Assembly (NCBI GenBank): GCA_948468385.1 | Contig: CAOKHZ010000004.1 | Coordinates: 62,001 to 126,000, forward strand | Reading direction: 5' to 3' | DNA from: an uncultured Faecalicatena sp. | Lineage (GTDB): Bacteria > Bacillota > Clostridia > Lachnospirales > Lachnospiraceae | Length of the DNA stretch: 64,000 nt | Shown: piece after piece, positions 16,237 through 24,788 of the stretch | Layout of the letters: every line of letters starts with the position of its first letter | Position numbering within the stretch: position 1 is the stretch's first letter | Notes under the pieces: model-generated | Told to the model about the DNA's origin: nothing | Database searches by the model: none | Seen by the model: the letters and a program-made list of their open reading frames with translations, nothing else | Made by a program: the position numbers and the translations under genes

Positions 16237-17364
16237 ATGAAAGTAGTGATTGCAATTGACTCATTCAAGGGAAGCCTCTCCTCCATGGAGGGCGGAAACG
16301 CGGTAAAGGCGGGCATACTGGCCGCCAAGCCGGATGCGAACGTCATCGTAAAGCCCCTGGCCGACGGGGGCGAGGGAACCACGGACGCCCTGATTGAAGG
16401 TTTGGGCGGCGAGCGCGTGAACCTTTCCGTGACCGGGCCTTTGGGCGAGCCGGTGGACGCGTATTATGGCCGGCTGCCCGAGTCAAGCTCCGCCATCATG
16501 GAGATGGCCACTGCCTCCGGCATCACCCTGCTGCCGGACGGCATAAAAGATCCGATGCGCGCCTCCACATATGGCGTGGGAGAGATGATTGCGGACGCGA
16601 TTGCCAAGGGGTGCCGCGACTTCATCGTTGGCATTGGCGGCAGCGCGACCAACGACGGCGGTATCGGAATGCTCAAGGCCCTTGGATTCGCGTTCAAGGA
16701 CGAGAACGGAAATGACGTCGGCGAGGGCGGACAAGCCCTTTCCAGAGTCGCCTCCATCCAGACAAACGGGCGGCTCGCCGACTTGGAAAACTGCCGCTTC
16801 CGCGTCGCCTGCGACGTGACCAACCCCCTCTGCGGGGAAAATGGCGCGACCTTCGTCTACGGCCCGCAAAAGGGGGTCACCGACGACATGAAAAGTACGC
16901 TTGACGCGGCGATGGCGCACTTTGCCGACGTGACCGCAAAAAGCCTGGGGCACGACAATCGTGACGCAAGCGGTGCCGGTGCGGCGGGCGGTCTCGGATT
17001 CGCTTTCTTGAGTTACTTAAATGCCGAGCTCACCCCGGGCATTGATCTGATACTCGACGCGGTGAAATTGGAGCAGGAACTTGCCGATGCCGACATCGTC
17101 GTGACCGGCGAGGGACGGCTTGACTTCCAGACCGCCATGGGCAAGGCCCCCGTCGGCGTGGCGAAGCTTGCCAAGAAACACGGGGCGAAAGTCATCGCCT
17201 TCGCCGGAGGCGTGACAAAGGAAGCCCGCGCCTGCAATGATGCCGGAATCGACGCTTTCTTCCCGGTCGTGCGGGGCGTTACCACGCTCGAAGATGCCAT
17301 GAACCCGGAAAACGCGAAGGCAAACGTGCAAGATGCCGCCGAGCAGGTGTTCCGGTTGCTATAA
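16237..17364 (+). CDS. Glycerate kinase (type I, GlxK/GarK family)
   Basis: 375 residues matching the type I glycerate kinase fold: MKVVIAIDSFKGSLSS at the start, DGGEGTTDAL, VGIGGSATNDGGIGML, and GLGFAFLSYLNAELTPGIDL. The enzyme phosphorylates D-glycerate (usually to 2-phosphoglycerate), feeding sugar-acid catabolism into glycolysis. AAGAAAGGA lies about 9 nt before the ATG. It stands alone; no permease or tartronate enzymes are beside it. Its start is 423 bp from the divergent htpG start. A hairpin follows at 17373-17412. Confidence 0.92.
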   Translation: MKVVIAIDSFKGSLSSMEGGNAVKAGILAAKPDANVIVKPLADGGEGTTDALIEGLGGERVNLSVTGPLGEPVDAYYGRLPESSSAIMEMATASGITLLPDGIKDPMRASTYGVGEMIADAIAKGCRDFIVGIGGSATNDGGIGMLKALGFAFKDENGNDVGEGGQALSRVASIQTNGRLADLENCRFRVACDVTNPLCGENGATFVYGPQKGVTDDMKSTLDAAMAHFADVTAKSLGHDNRDASGAGAAGGLGFAFLSYLNAELTPGIDLILDAVKLEQELADADIVVTGEGRLDFQTAMGKAPVGVAKLAKKHGAKVIAFAGGVTKEARACNDAGIDAFFPVVRGVTTLEDAMNPENAKANVQDAAEQVFRLL

Positions 17365-17372
17365 GATTACAA

Positions 17373-17412
17373 ATGATGTTGGGGGCAAAATGCCCTTTGC
17401 CCCTGACATCAT
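17373..17412 (+). terminator. Hairpin downstream of the glycerate kinase gene
   Basis: ATGATGTTGGGGGCAAA faces TTTGCCCCTGACATCAT with two mismatches. There is no T-run, so termination would be weak. Confidence 0.45.
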
Positions 17413-17432
17413 CATTGACCTGGGAGGCAGAC

Positions 17433-17988
17433 ATGGAGATAAAACGAGAAAAATATTTAAACGACCTGGTTCTCCGCATGCATAACGGCATGATCAAGGT
17501 AATTACCGGAATTCGAAGGAGCGGCAAATCGCTATGACGTGAAAGGCAGAAAATATATTGGAACACCCCTGAAATATTATTTCGAAGACGTTGGACTTCG
17601 AAACTCCCGACTTGGATTTCGTCAAGTGGAGGAAACGCATTTGATGGAAAATATCATTTACAACGAACTGCGAAGCCGGGACTTTTGCGTGGACGTGGGA
17701 GTCGTTTCCAAAAGAGAGCGTGCGAAGGATGGGACGCAAAACAAAAAGCAACTGGAGATTGACTTCATTGCAAACCAGGGCAGCAGACGTTATTATATCC
17801 AGTCTGCGTTCGCACTGCCCGACGAGGCAAAGGAAAAACAAGAAAAGTCGTCCCTCCTGCAAGTAAATGACTCTTTTAAGAAAATTATCATCGTAAAAGA
17901 CGTCATGAACGTCAAACGGGATGAATACGGAATCACCACGATGAGCATCTATGATTTTTTATTAAATGACAACAGTCTCGAATTTTAA
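17433..17988 (+). pseudogene. Decayed AAA ATPase (ATP-binding protein with DUF4143-like C-terminus)
   Basis: From an ATG at 17433 with GGGAGG upstream, 34 codons encode a typical N-terminus ending in the P-loop GIRRSGKSL, then a stop. In the next frame, with no break, the sequence resumes as RYDVKGRKYIGTP...YYFEDVGLRNSRL...THLMENIIYNELRSR, the C-terminal part of the same family. The whole middle of the ATPase and the DUF4143 start (several hundred residues) is missing. This is an internal deletion with frame change; a 150-residue C-terminal piece from GTG 17539 remains open but is unlikely to work. Confidence 0.85.
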
Positions 17989-17989
17989 G

Positions 17990-18018
17990 TTGACATGCGA
18001 AACTTGTTGTGCTATGAT
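17990..18018 (+). promoter_or_regulatory. Promoter of the T-box/AspRS operon
   Basis: TTGACA (17990-17995), 17 nt, TATGAT (18013-18018). It begins right after the pseudogene and precedes a leader of over 500 nt. Confidence 0.75.
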
Positions 18019-18039
18019 AATAAACGTTTTAGCAAGGTA

Positions 18040-18387
18040 ACGCGTTACATTGATCGTTACATTGAATTGAACATGGCACCTTGCGACAAGCCGCGGGGAT
18101 GCCCGTGAAAATGAAACATGATGACAAAGGCTGGGAACAAGACTCTGGTTTTCAGAACCTGACAGGAAGTTGGCGTCACCGACTGAGAGCGCCGGACAGG
18201 GAAGGAAATCAAGGGAACACTTGGGAGCCGACCGGTTGAACATGATGAGAGTAGGCCGGTACGTAGGGCACACGTTACGTGCAAAGAGTGGAATCCGAAC
18301 GGATTCAATGCGGGTGGTACCGCGGATATTATTCGATTAATTTCCGTCCCGGGATGCAAGTGCATCCCCGGGGCGTTTTTCTTTTTT
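18040..18387 (+). promoter_or_regulatory. T-box riboswitch leader, probably tRNA(Asn)-responsive
   Basis: The hallmark T-box sequence GGGTGGTACCGCGG lies at about 18313-18326, preceded by the usual AAGAGTGG and followed by a rho-independent terminator. Upstream are GC-rich helices of Stem I type (GACTGAGAGCGCCGG and partners). In GGGAACACTTGGGAGCC (about 18213-18229) the AAC at 18216-18218 stands where a specifier codon is expected, by analogy with other leaders of the ACUCC-GAGCC type; AAC would read tRNA(Asn). That assignment is tentative. The leader has a 5' extension closed by GCAAGGT/ACCTTGC (about 18034-18084). Confidence 0.85.
18345..18387 (+). terminator. T-box regulated terminator
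   Basis: CGTCCCGGGATGC pairs with GCATCCCCGGGGCG (about 18362-18375) and is followed by TTTTTCTTTTTT. This is the terminator alternative to the T-box antiterminator. Confidence 0.85.
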
Positions 18388-18538
18388 AACTCTATCGGGA
18401 ATGTACCTGCCCAACTTGTGTTCATGCACCGGCAAAATCCTTGCATGGACATGACGATGCAAGAACGACGACGCGTTCTTGAACAAGCAAAACGTGCCCC
18501 GCCGACGTGGGCGGCACAAAAAGAAAGGGAGGACGACG

Positions 18539-19873
18539 ATGATGGAATATGTAACTGGAGTAAGGACAAAAGAAACACTGGAAATCAAGGAGCTATTGGC
18601 AGAGGAAATGCAGGGACGCACGGTCAAGATAAACGGAGCCGTGCACGCCATCCGCGACATGGGAAATATTGCCTTTGTCATCGTAAGGAAGCGCGACGGA
18701 CTCATTCAATGCGTATACGAAGAAAAAAACTCAAAATTTGACTTGAAAGATTTGCGAGAAGCGTTTACAGTAGAGGTAACAGGAACATTGTCAAAAGCCG
18801 ACAAGGCCCCGAACGGAATCGAGATTCGCATCAGGGAGATAAAAGTGCTAAGCGTCCCTGCAGAAGCCCTGCCGCTTCCCATTTCCAAGTGGAAGCTGAA
18901 AACTTCGCTGGACGCGAAACTCAATTACCGTCCCATTTCCTTAAGGAACTTAAGGGAACGCGCGAAGTTCAAGCTGCAGGAGGGCATCGTCCGGGGATTT
19001 CGGGATTTTCTCTATCAAGAAGGATTCACCGAAATCCATACGCCGAAAATCGGGGCGAAAAGCGCCGAGGGCGGTGCAAACCTCTTTAAACTGGACTATT
19101 TCCACCGGCCGGCCATATTACAGCAAAGCCCGCAATTTTATAAGCAGATGATGGTCGGCGTATACGACCGTGTGTTTGAAACGGCACCGGTATTTCGCGC
19201 GGAGAAGCACAACACCAGAAGGCATTTGAACGAGTACACGAGCCTGGACTTCGAAATGGGTTACATCGACGGGTTTGAGGACATCATGGCGATGGAAACC
19301 GGTTTTCTCCAGTATACGATGAAGCTGCTGGAGACGGATTACGCGAAAGAGCTGCAAATCCTGGGGATCACGCTTCCAAGGACGGACGTAATTCCCGCCG
19401 TGCGCTTTGATGAAATCAAACGCCTTGCCTCGGAAAAATATGGCCGCGCGATGAAAAATCCATTTGACTTAGAGCCGGAGGAGGAATTGTCCATCAGCCG
19501 CTACGCGAAAGAAGAATGGGACGCGGACTTCGTCTTCGTAACACATTATCCGTCCAAAAAACGCCCATTCTACGCGATGGACGACCCGGCCGACCCAAGG
19601 TTCACCTTAAGCTTCGACTTATTATTCCGGGGGATGGAAATTACGACGGGCGGACAGCGCATCCATGACTACCAGAAATTACTGGAAAAGATGGAGGCGC
19701 GGGACATGACCACGGAAGGCATGGAGCAGTACCTAAGCGCGTTCAAGTACGGGATGCCGCCGCACGGCGGGCTCGGCATCGGCATGGAGCGCCTGACCAT
19801 GAAGCTGGTCGGCGAAGACAACGTGCGGGAAACGACTTTGTTCCCAAGAGACTTAAGCAGGCTGGAGCCATGA
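18539..19873 (+). CDS. aspS: Aspartate--tRNA(Asp/Asn) ligase, archaeal-type (non-discriminating AspRS)
   Basis: 444 residues: OB-fold anticodon-binding domain, then a class II catalytic core (motif 2 region FRAEKHNTRRHLNEYTSLDFEM, motif 3 GLGIGMERLTMKL). The length and motifs match the compact archaeal/eukaryotic type rather than the ~590-residue bacterial AspRS. With GatCAB in the same operon it most likely charges tRNA(Asn) with Asp, which GatCAB then amidates to Asn. GGGAGG precedes tandem ATGs at 18539 and 18542; I take the first. A 150-nt gap separates it from the T-box terminator. Confidence 0.93.
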   Translation: MMEYVTGVRTKETLEIKELLAEEMQGRTVKINGAVHAIRDMGNIAFVIVRKRDGLIQCVYEEKNSKFDLKDLREAFTVEVTGTLSKADKAPNGIEIRIREIKVLSVPAEALPLPISKWKLKTSLDAKLNYRPISLRNLRERAKFKLQEGIVRGFRDFLYQEGFTEIHTPKIGAKSAEGGANLFKLDYFHRPAILQQSPQFYKQMMVGVYDRVFETAPVFRAEKHNTRRHLNEYTSLDFEMGYIDGFEDIMAMETGFLQYTMKLLETDYAKELQILGITLPRTDVIPAVRFDEIKRLASEKYGRAMKNPFDLEPEEELSISRYAKEEWDADFVFVTHYPSKKRPFYAMDDPADPRFTLSFDLLFRGMEITTGGQRIHDYQKLLEKMEARDMTTEGMEQYLSAFKYGMPPHGGLGIGMERLTMKLVGEDNVRETTLFPRDLSRLEP

Positions 19874-20010
19874 TCCGCGCCCGCCACAAGCGGCGGGACG
19901 AGCAAGGCTTGTAACAAGCCGCGGTTTACTGCGCGAACTTGTGGCAAGCCGCAACGCATCACGCTTTTGCGACATTGGCTCCGTCTGAAAGAGAGGGTAA
20001 GGTGAGAAAA

Positions 20011-21306
20011 ATGTCAGAAAAGAATTGTTGCCAATTATGTGGCGGGCCATTGGATCGTGGCTACTGCCATACGTGTGGATTTTATGCGGTACGCAAGAAC
20101 AAAATGCATTATCGGCTAAACGAGAGCAACGCTTCCAGACGGCTGGACGCACAATACGGTAAAAATCTGGAAAAGCAGTTGGAACGCAGGGAAAAGTCAC
20201 ATCAACATCTGCACAATGACTTCAAGGGAACGTCCTCGGAAGTCATCAAGGCCAGACGCGAGGCGGACGCGCGCAAAAAAGCCCTACGGCAGGAAATCGC
20301 AAACCGCGGTTTGAAACAAACGCTTACCTCTGATTCCATGGCGGCGGCCGCAAAAGGAACCTTCCAATCCGCCAAAAACGTGGTGAGTACCCTGGCGACG
20401 GAGATTGACCAGAAGCTGCTCTCTGGCGACGGCGCGGGCAAATCCCGGGCATCCGGAAACAACGCCTATAGCTGGAGCCGGCCACAAAACACGATGCAAA
20501 GCAAGAAATCTAGCAGGGGAATCATCGTGGGTGTTGTCGTCATTACTTTCTTCCTTGTGGCAGTTTTCTCCGTGGTCGCACAATTCGCGTTTGACATGCC
20601 AAAACCATGGACGGACAACTCCGGCAATACCCCTGAGCCAGCGCCGTATGACCCATACGAGAACGACGGTCCCACGCTTTCCGAAACCGGAGACGATTTC
20701 ACGACCGTGCTGACCGGCGGGAAATATATCGTGGGAGTGCATTTGCCAGAAGGCCTTTACAAGGTCACGCTGGCAGAGGGCAGCGGTTCCCTCAATGTCA
20801 CGGATAACCTGAACGGCATTTCCGTTTATGAATGGTTCGAACTCGACGTGGAAGGCGAAGACGGGGAAGACTACCATATAACCGAACTGGACGAGGTTCG
20901 TCTGTTTAACGGGGCTCATATTACCGTTTACCCCGACGTGACGCTCTCTTTTGAGACGCATAACGGACAAATCGCCAAGATGTTCGCTGTGGAAAATCCA
21001 TTGAAGGATGTCTTCAACGTCCCGAAAGGCACGAAGCTTGTCTGCGGGGTGGATATCGCCCCCGGCGTATATGACGTCCAAGGATTTTCAAACAACGGGC
21101 TCCTCTATTACTCCCGTCCGTATTACTGGTCCGGCGACGGGGAACTCTACGAGGAAATCCTCTGGCTGGACGAGGGCGCGACCTATAAAAACATCGTGCT
21201 CGTGGAAGGTGCCAAAATCTATTCGGATGCCTCGAATTTTACCTTGGCGCCAAGTCCGGAGATTGGAACTATAGATTATGATACATACTATGACTATGAT
21301 GATTAA
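20011..21306 (+). CDS. Zinc-ribbon membrane protein of unknown function within the Asn-tRNA operon
   Basis: 431 residues. It starts with a zinc ribbon (CCQLCGGPLDRGYCHTCGF, CxxC...CxxC), continues with a charged, helical cytoplasmic segment to about residue 160, has one transmembrane helix (about 175-197, GIIVGVVVITFFLVAVFSVVA), and ends in an extracytoplasmic region with a duplicated beta-type unit: GGKYIVGVHLPEGLYKV and GTKLVCGVDIAPGVYDV. The C-terminus is acidic/tyrosine-rich. The ATG at 20011 has AAGGTGAG upstream. It lies between aspS and gatC on the same strand, 137 bp after aspS. I do not recognise a named function; nothing ties it to tRNA charging except position. Confidence 0.75.
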   Translation: MSEKNCCQLCGGPLDRGYCHTCGFYAVRKNKMHYRLNESNASRRLDAQYGKNLEKQLERREKSHQHLHNDFKGTSSEVIKARREADARKKALRQEIANRGLKQTLTSDSMAAAAKGTFQSAKNVVSTLATEIDQKLLSGDGAGKSRASGNNAYSWSRPQNTMQSKKSSRGIIVGVVVITFFLVAVFSVVAQFAFDMPKPWTDNSGNTPEPAPYDPYENDGPTLSETGDDFTTVLTGGKYIVGVHLPEGLYKVTLAEGSGSLNVTDNLNGISVYEWFELDVEGEDGEDYHITELDEVRLFNGAHITVYPDVTLSFETHNGQIAKMFAVENPLKDVFNVPKGTKLVCGVDIAPGVYDVQGFSNNGLLYYSRPYYWSGDGELYEEILWLDEGATYKNIVLVEGAKIYSDASNFTLAPSPEIGTIDYDTYYDYDD

Positions 21307-21406
21307 ACTATAAACAGTCAAGCGCGGCTGTCACGTTAAGAAGCATTTGCCCATGGCCGGAGCACGCTTCTCGCAGGCAAGGCCGCACAATAGAAAGGAC
21401 GACGAT

Positions 21407-21745
21407 ATGGCAGACAAGATTTCGGACGAAACGATGGAACATGTCACAAAGGCAAAAAACAAAATTTCAGATGAGACCATTGAATACGTCGGCATTCTGG
21501 CAAAACTGGAGCTTTCGGAAACAGAAAAGCAGAACGCCAAGGCCGACATGGAAAAAATGCTGGATTACATCGACACCCTAAACGAACTGGACACGTCGAG
21601 GGTAGAACCGATGTCCCACGTCTTTCCGGTAAACAACGTCTTCCGCGAGGACGTCGTGACAAACGAAAACCACATGGAAGAAACTCTGGCAAACGCGCCG
21701 CTGCGCGGCGGCGACAGCTTCAAAGTGCCAAAGACAATCGGATAA
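21407..21745 (+). CDS. gatC: Aspartyl/glutamyl-tRNA amidotransferase subunit C
   Basis: GatC is the small belt subunit that clamps GatA to GatB. The family core KISDETIEYVGILAKLELSE is clear, as is the C-terminal region VEPMSHVFPVNNVFREDVV. The 112-residue protein is longer than the usual ~95 because the N-terminal KISDETMEHV is repeated 16 residues later as KISDETIEYV, an apparent short duplication. AAAGGA precedes the ATG at 21407. A tandem-repeat array separates it from gatA. Confidence 0.93.
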   Translation: MADKISDETMEHVTKAKNKISDETIEYVGILAKLELSETEKQNAKADMEKMLDYIDTLNELDTSRVEPMSHVFPVNNVFREDVVTNENHMEETLANAPLRGGDSFKVPKTIG

Positions 21746-21746
21746 A

Positions 21747-21834
21747 GGCATTCTGGACAAAGGTACTCGGGGCATAGGCACTTGGGACGAAGGCACTCGA
21801 GCACAGGCACTTGGGCATAGGCACTTAGATGGAA
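21747..21834 (+). repeat. Degenerate 14-15-bp tandem repeats between gatC and gatA
   Basis: Five to six head-to-tail units start directly after the gatC stop: GGCATTCTGGACAAA, GGTACTCGGGGCATA, GGCACTTGGGACGAA, GGCACTCGAGCACA, GGCACTTGGGCATA, GGCACTTAGATGGAA. The array ends at the gatA ribosome-binding region. It is non-coding in the gatC/gatA frames. Confidence 0.8.
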
Positions 21835-21849
21835 AGGCGGCATAAGGAC

Positions 21850-23295
21850 ATGGACATTTTAAGTTTATCGGCAGTCGAGCTGGGTAAAAAAATCAAGGCA
21901 GGAGAAATTTCCGCCATGGAGGCCACGAAAGCTTCACTCGCGCAAATTGCGGCGGAAGAACCGCGCATCCACGGTTATGTGACCGTGGACGAGGAAGGCG
22001 CGTTAAAACAAGCGGAAGAAATACAGAAAAGAATTGAAAACAAAGAGTTGACGAGTCCGCTGGCAGGCGTTCCGACGGCCATCAAGGACAACATGTGCAT
22101 CAAGGGGCAACTTACGACTTGCAGTTCGAAGATTCTTTCAAACTTCAAGCCGACCTACACGGCGGAGGCCGTCAAGAACCTGCAAAAGGCAGGGGCCGTC
22201 ATCCTCGGCAAGACCAACATGGACGAATTTGCCATGGGGAGCACGACAGAAACCTCGTATTTCGGCCCCACGATGAACCCGCACGATACAAACCACGTGC
22301 CGGGGGGGTCGTCCGGCGGTTCTTGTGCGGCAGTGGCCGCAAGGGAATGCTACTATTCCCTCGGCTCGGATACCGGCGGCTCGATTCGCCAGCCCAGCTC
22401 GTTCTGCGGCGTGGTCGGAATGAAGCCGACCTACGGAACCGTGTCGCGCTATGGGCTCATAGCCTATGGCTCGTCACTTGACCAAATCGGGCCGATTACC
22501 AAGGACGTGACGGATTGTGCGGCCGTTCTCACGGCAATTGCCTCGTGGGACAAAAAGGACAGCACCTCCGTAAAACGTGCGGACTATGATTTTACAAGTG
22601 CCCTCACGGAGGACGTAAAAGGCTTGCGCGTCGGCATTCCCACGGATTATTTTACCGACGGGTTGAACCTTGAAGTGGCCGGGGCGATTCGCGCCGCAGC
22701 CAGGGTATTGGCGGAAAATGGTGCCGTCGTCGAGGAATTCGACCTTAGCCTCGTCAAATACGCGATTCCCGCCTATTACGTCATTGCCTCGGCCGAGGCT
22801 AGCTCCAATCTGGAACGGTTTGACGGCGTGAAATATGGCTACCGTACCCCCGAATACGAGGGGCTTCACAACATGTACAAGAAAACCCGCTCCGAAGGGT
22901 TCGGCGCGGAGGTCAAACGCCGCATCATGCTCGGCTCCTTCGTACTAAGTTCGGGTTATTACGATGCCTATTACCTGAAAGCCTTGCGCACAAAGGCCTT
23001 AATCAAGGCCGCCTTCGACAAGGCCTTTGAAAGCTACGACGTGATTCTCGCCCCGGCGGCACCGACGACCGCCCCGGAACTTGGCAAAAGCTTAAGCGAC
23101 CCGCTGAAAATGTATTTGAGCGACATTTACACGGTATCCGTCAACCTGGCGGGACTTCCGGGCCTCTCGATTCCCGTCGGCAAGGACAAAAAAGGACTGC
23201 CTATCGGCATGCAGCTGATTGGAAACCACTTTCAGGAAAAGACACTGTTGCGCGCGGCATACACTTACGAACGCGCAACGGGAAAGGAGGCATAA
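21850..23295 (+). CDS. gatA: Aspartyl/glutamyl-tRNA amidotransferase subunit A
   Basis: GatA releases ammonia from Gln/Asn for transamidation. The amidase-signature triad is intact: Lys in AIKDNM, Ser in GGSSGGSCAA, and Ser in GSDTGGSIRQP. The length of 481 residues is normal. I favour the ATG at 21850 (MDILSLSAVELGKKI) over the one at 21829, whose extra seven residues look like read-through of the repeat array. It is translated 5 bp upstream of gatB. Confidence 0.95.
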   Translation: MDILSLSAVELGKKIKAGEISAMEATKASLAQIAAEEPRIHGYVTVDEEGALKQAEEIQKRIENKELTSPLAGVPTAIKDNMCIKGQLTTCSSKILSNFKPTYTAEAVKNLQKAGAVILGKTNMDEFAMGSTTETSYFGPTMNPHDTNHVPGGSSGGSCAAVAARECYYSLGSDTGGSIRQPSSFCGVVGMKPTYGTVSRYGLIAYGSSLDQIGPITKDVTDCAAVLTAIASWDKKDSTSVKRADYDFTSALTEDVKGLRVGIPTDYFTDGLNLEVAGAIRAAARVLAENGAVVEEFDLSLVKYAIPAYYVIASAEASSNLERFDGVKYGYRTPEYEGLHNMYKKTRSEGFGAEVKRRIMLGSFVLSSGYYDAYYLKALRTKALIKAAFDKAFESYDVILAPAAPTTAPELGKSLSDPLKMYLSDIYTVSVNLAGLPGLSIPVGKDKKGLPIGMQLIGNHFQEKTLLRAAYTYERATGKEA

Positions 23296-23300
23296 ACGAC

Positions 23301-24731
23301 ATGGCCAAGCAATACGACACCGTCATCGGACTGGAAGTCCACATTGAACTGGCGACAAAGACGAAGATTTTCTGTGGCTGCAGCACGGAATTTGGCGGCG
23401 CGCCCAACACGCACACCTGCCCCGTCTGCACCGGCATGCCAGGCTCTCTGCCGGTACTGAACAAACAAGTCGTGGACTACGCGCTGGCCATCGGCCTGGC
23501 GACCCATTGCCACATTACGCAGGTCTGCAAATTTGACCGCAAAAACTATTTCTATCCTGACAACCCGCAGAATTACCAGATTTCGCAACTCTACCTGCCG
23601 ATTGCCAGGGACGGCTGGGTGGAAATCGAGACCGGATCCGGCAAGAAAAAGGTTCGCATCCACGAGATGCACATGGAAGAGGATGCCGGAAAACTCGTAC
23701 ACGACGAATGGGACGACACGTCGCTCGTCGATTACAACCGAAGCGGCGTACCGTTGGTGGAAATCGTCTCCGAGCCGGACATGCGCTCCGCCGAAGAAGT
23801 CATCGCCTATCTGGAAAAATTACGACATATCGTACAATACCTGGGAGCATCCGACTGCAAGCTGCAGGAGGGTTCGATGCGGGCAGACGTCAATCTGTCC
23901 GTGCGCGAAGTCGGTTCCGACACGTTCGGCACGCGAACCGAGATGAAGAACTTAAACTCCTTCAAGGCTATCACGCACGCCATCGAGGGAGAACGAAAAC
24001 GGCAAATCGAACTTATCGAAGAAGGGAAAAAGGTCGTGCAGGAAACGCGTCGCTGGGATGACAACAAGGAAAGCTCCCATGCCATGCGCTCGAAGGAGGA
24101 TGCCAAGGATTACCGCTATTTCCCCGAACCCGACCTCGTTCCCATCGTCATTGACGATGAGTGGATTGCGCGAATCAAAAATCAGGAACCGGAATTTCGC
24201 ACGGAAAAACTGGAACGTTATAAGAAGGAATATGATATTTCGCAGGTGGACGCGGAAATATTGACCGAGTCAAAAAAAATGGCCGAACTGTTCGAAGCCA
24301 CGGCGGCTCTATGCAAGAAACCCAAGAAAGCCGCCAACTGGCTGATGGTGGAGACGATGCGGCTTTTGAAGGACAATGCCATGGAGCCGCAGGACTTGCG
24401 CTTTTCCCCGGAAAACCTGGCGAGCCTGATTGATTTGGCAGATGCGAAAACCATCAATAGTTCCGTCGCCAAGGAAGTATTCGAGCAAATTTTCCTGCAC
24501 GACGTGGATCCGAAAGCTTACGTAAAAGACCATGGCCTTATGACCGTCAACGACGAGGACGCGCTCCGGCAGACACTGACGGAGGTTATCGCTGCAAATC
24601 CGCAGGCCGTGGCCGATTACCGGGGCGGCAAGGAAAAAGCCCTCGGCGCGCTCGTCGGCCAGACGATGAAAGCGATGAAGGGCAAGGCGAACCCCGGACG
24701 GGTCAACGAACTTTTGCGGGAAATGCTATAG
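23301..24731 (+). CDS. gatB: Aspartyl/glutamyl-tRNA amidotransferase subunit B
   Basis: GatB binds the mischarged tRNA and phosphorylates the aminoacyl side chain. IGLEVHIELATKTKIFC, the cysteine cluster (CGC...CPVC) and the C-terminal YqeY-like tail (VADYRGGKEKALGALVGQTMK) are all present. Length 476 is typical. AAAGGAGG precedes the ATG. It is the last gene of the operon and a terminator follows 30 bp later. Confidence 0.97.
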   Translation: MAKQYDTVIGLEVHIELATKTKIFCGCSTEFGGAPNTHTCPVCTGMPGSLPVLNKQVVDYALAIGLATHCHITQVCKFDRKNYFYPDNPQNYQISQLYLPIARDGWVEIETGSGKKKVRIHEMHMEEDAGKLVHDEWDDTSLVDYNRSGVPLVEIVSEPDMRSAEEVIAYLEKLRHIVQYLGASDCKLQEGSMRADVNLSVREVGSDTFGTRTEMKNLNSFKAITHAIEGERKRQIELIEEGKKVVQETRRWDDNKESSHAMRSKEDAKDYRYFPEPDLVPIVIDDEWIARIKNQEPEFRTEKLERYKKEYDISQVDAEILTESKKMAELFEATAALCKKPKKAANWLMVETMRLLKDNAMEPQDLRFSPENLASLIDLADAKTINSSVAKEVFEQIFLHDVDPKAYVKDHGLMTVNDEDALRQTLTEVIAANPQAVADYRGGKEKALGALVGQTMKAMKGKANPGRVNELLREML

Positions 24732-24758
24732 CAAGGCGTGGCCGCTTTTGCGATATTT

Positions 24759-24788
24759 AGGCCCTGGCCGTCATGGCCAAGGCCTTTT
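24759..24788 (+). terminator. Terminator after gatB
   Basis: AGGCCCTGGCC and GGCCAAGGCCT form a stem closed by GTCAT and are followed by TTTTT, abutting the stop of the convergent luxR-type gene. Confidence 0.8.

Noticed and set aside
17539-17988. Intact small gene of about 150 codons
   Set aside because: It corresponds only to the C-terminal end of a much larger ATPase family and follows the family's own N-terminus in another frame; better read as one broken gene.
18539-19873. Lysyl- or asparaginyl-tRNA synthetase
   Set aside because: The catalytic-core motifs and length fit archaeal-type AspRS, and GatCAB in the same operon explains Asn-tRNA formation without an AsnRS.
20284-21081. 265-codon open frame on the minus strand
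   Set aside because: Antisense to the zinc-ribbon membrane protein, whose domains and start signal are convincing.
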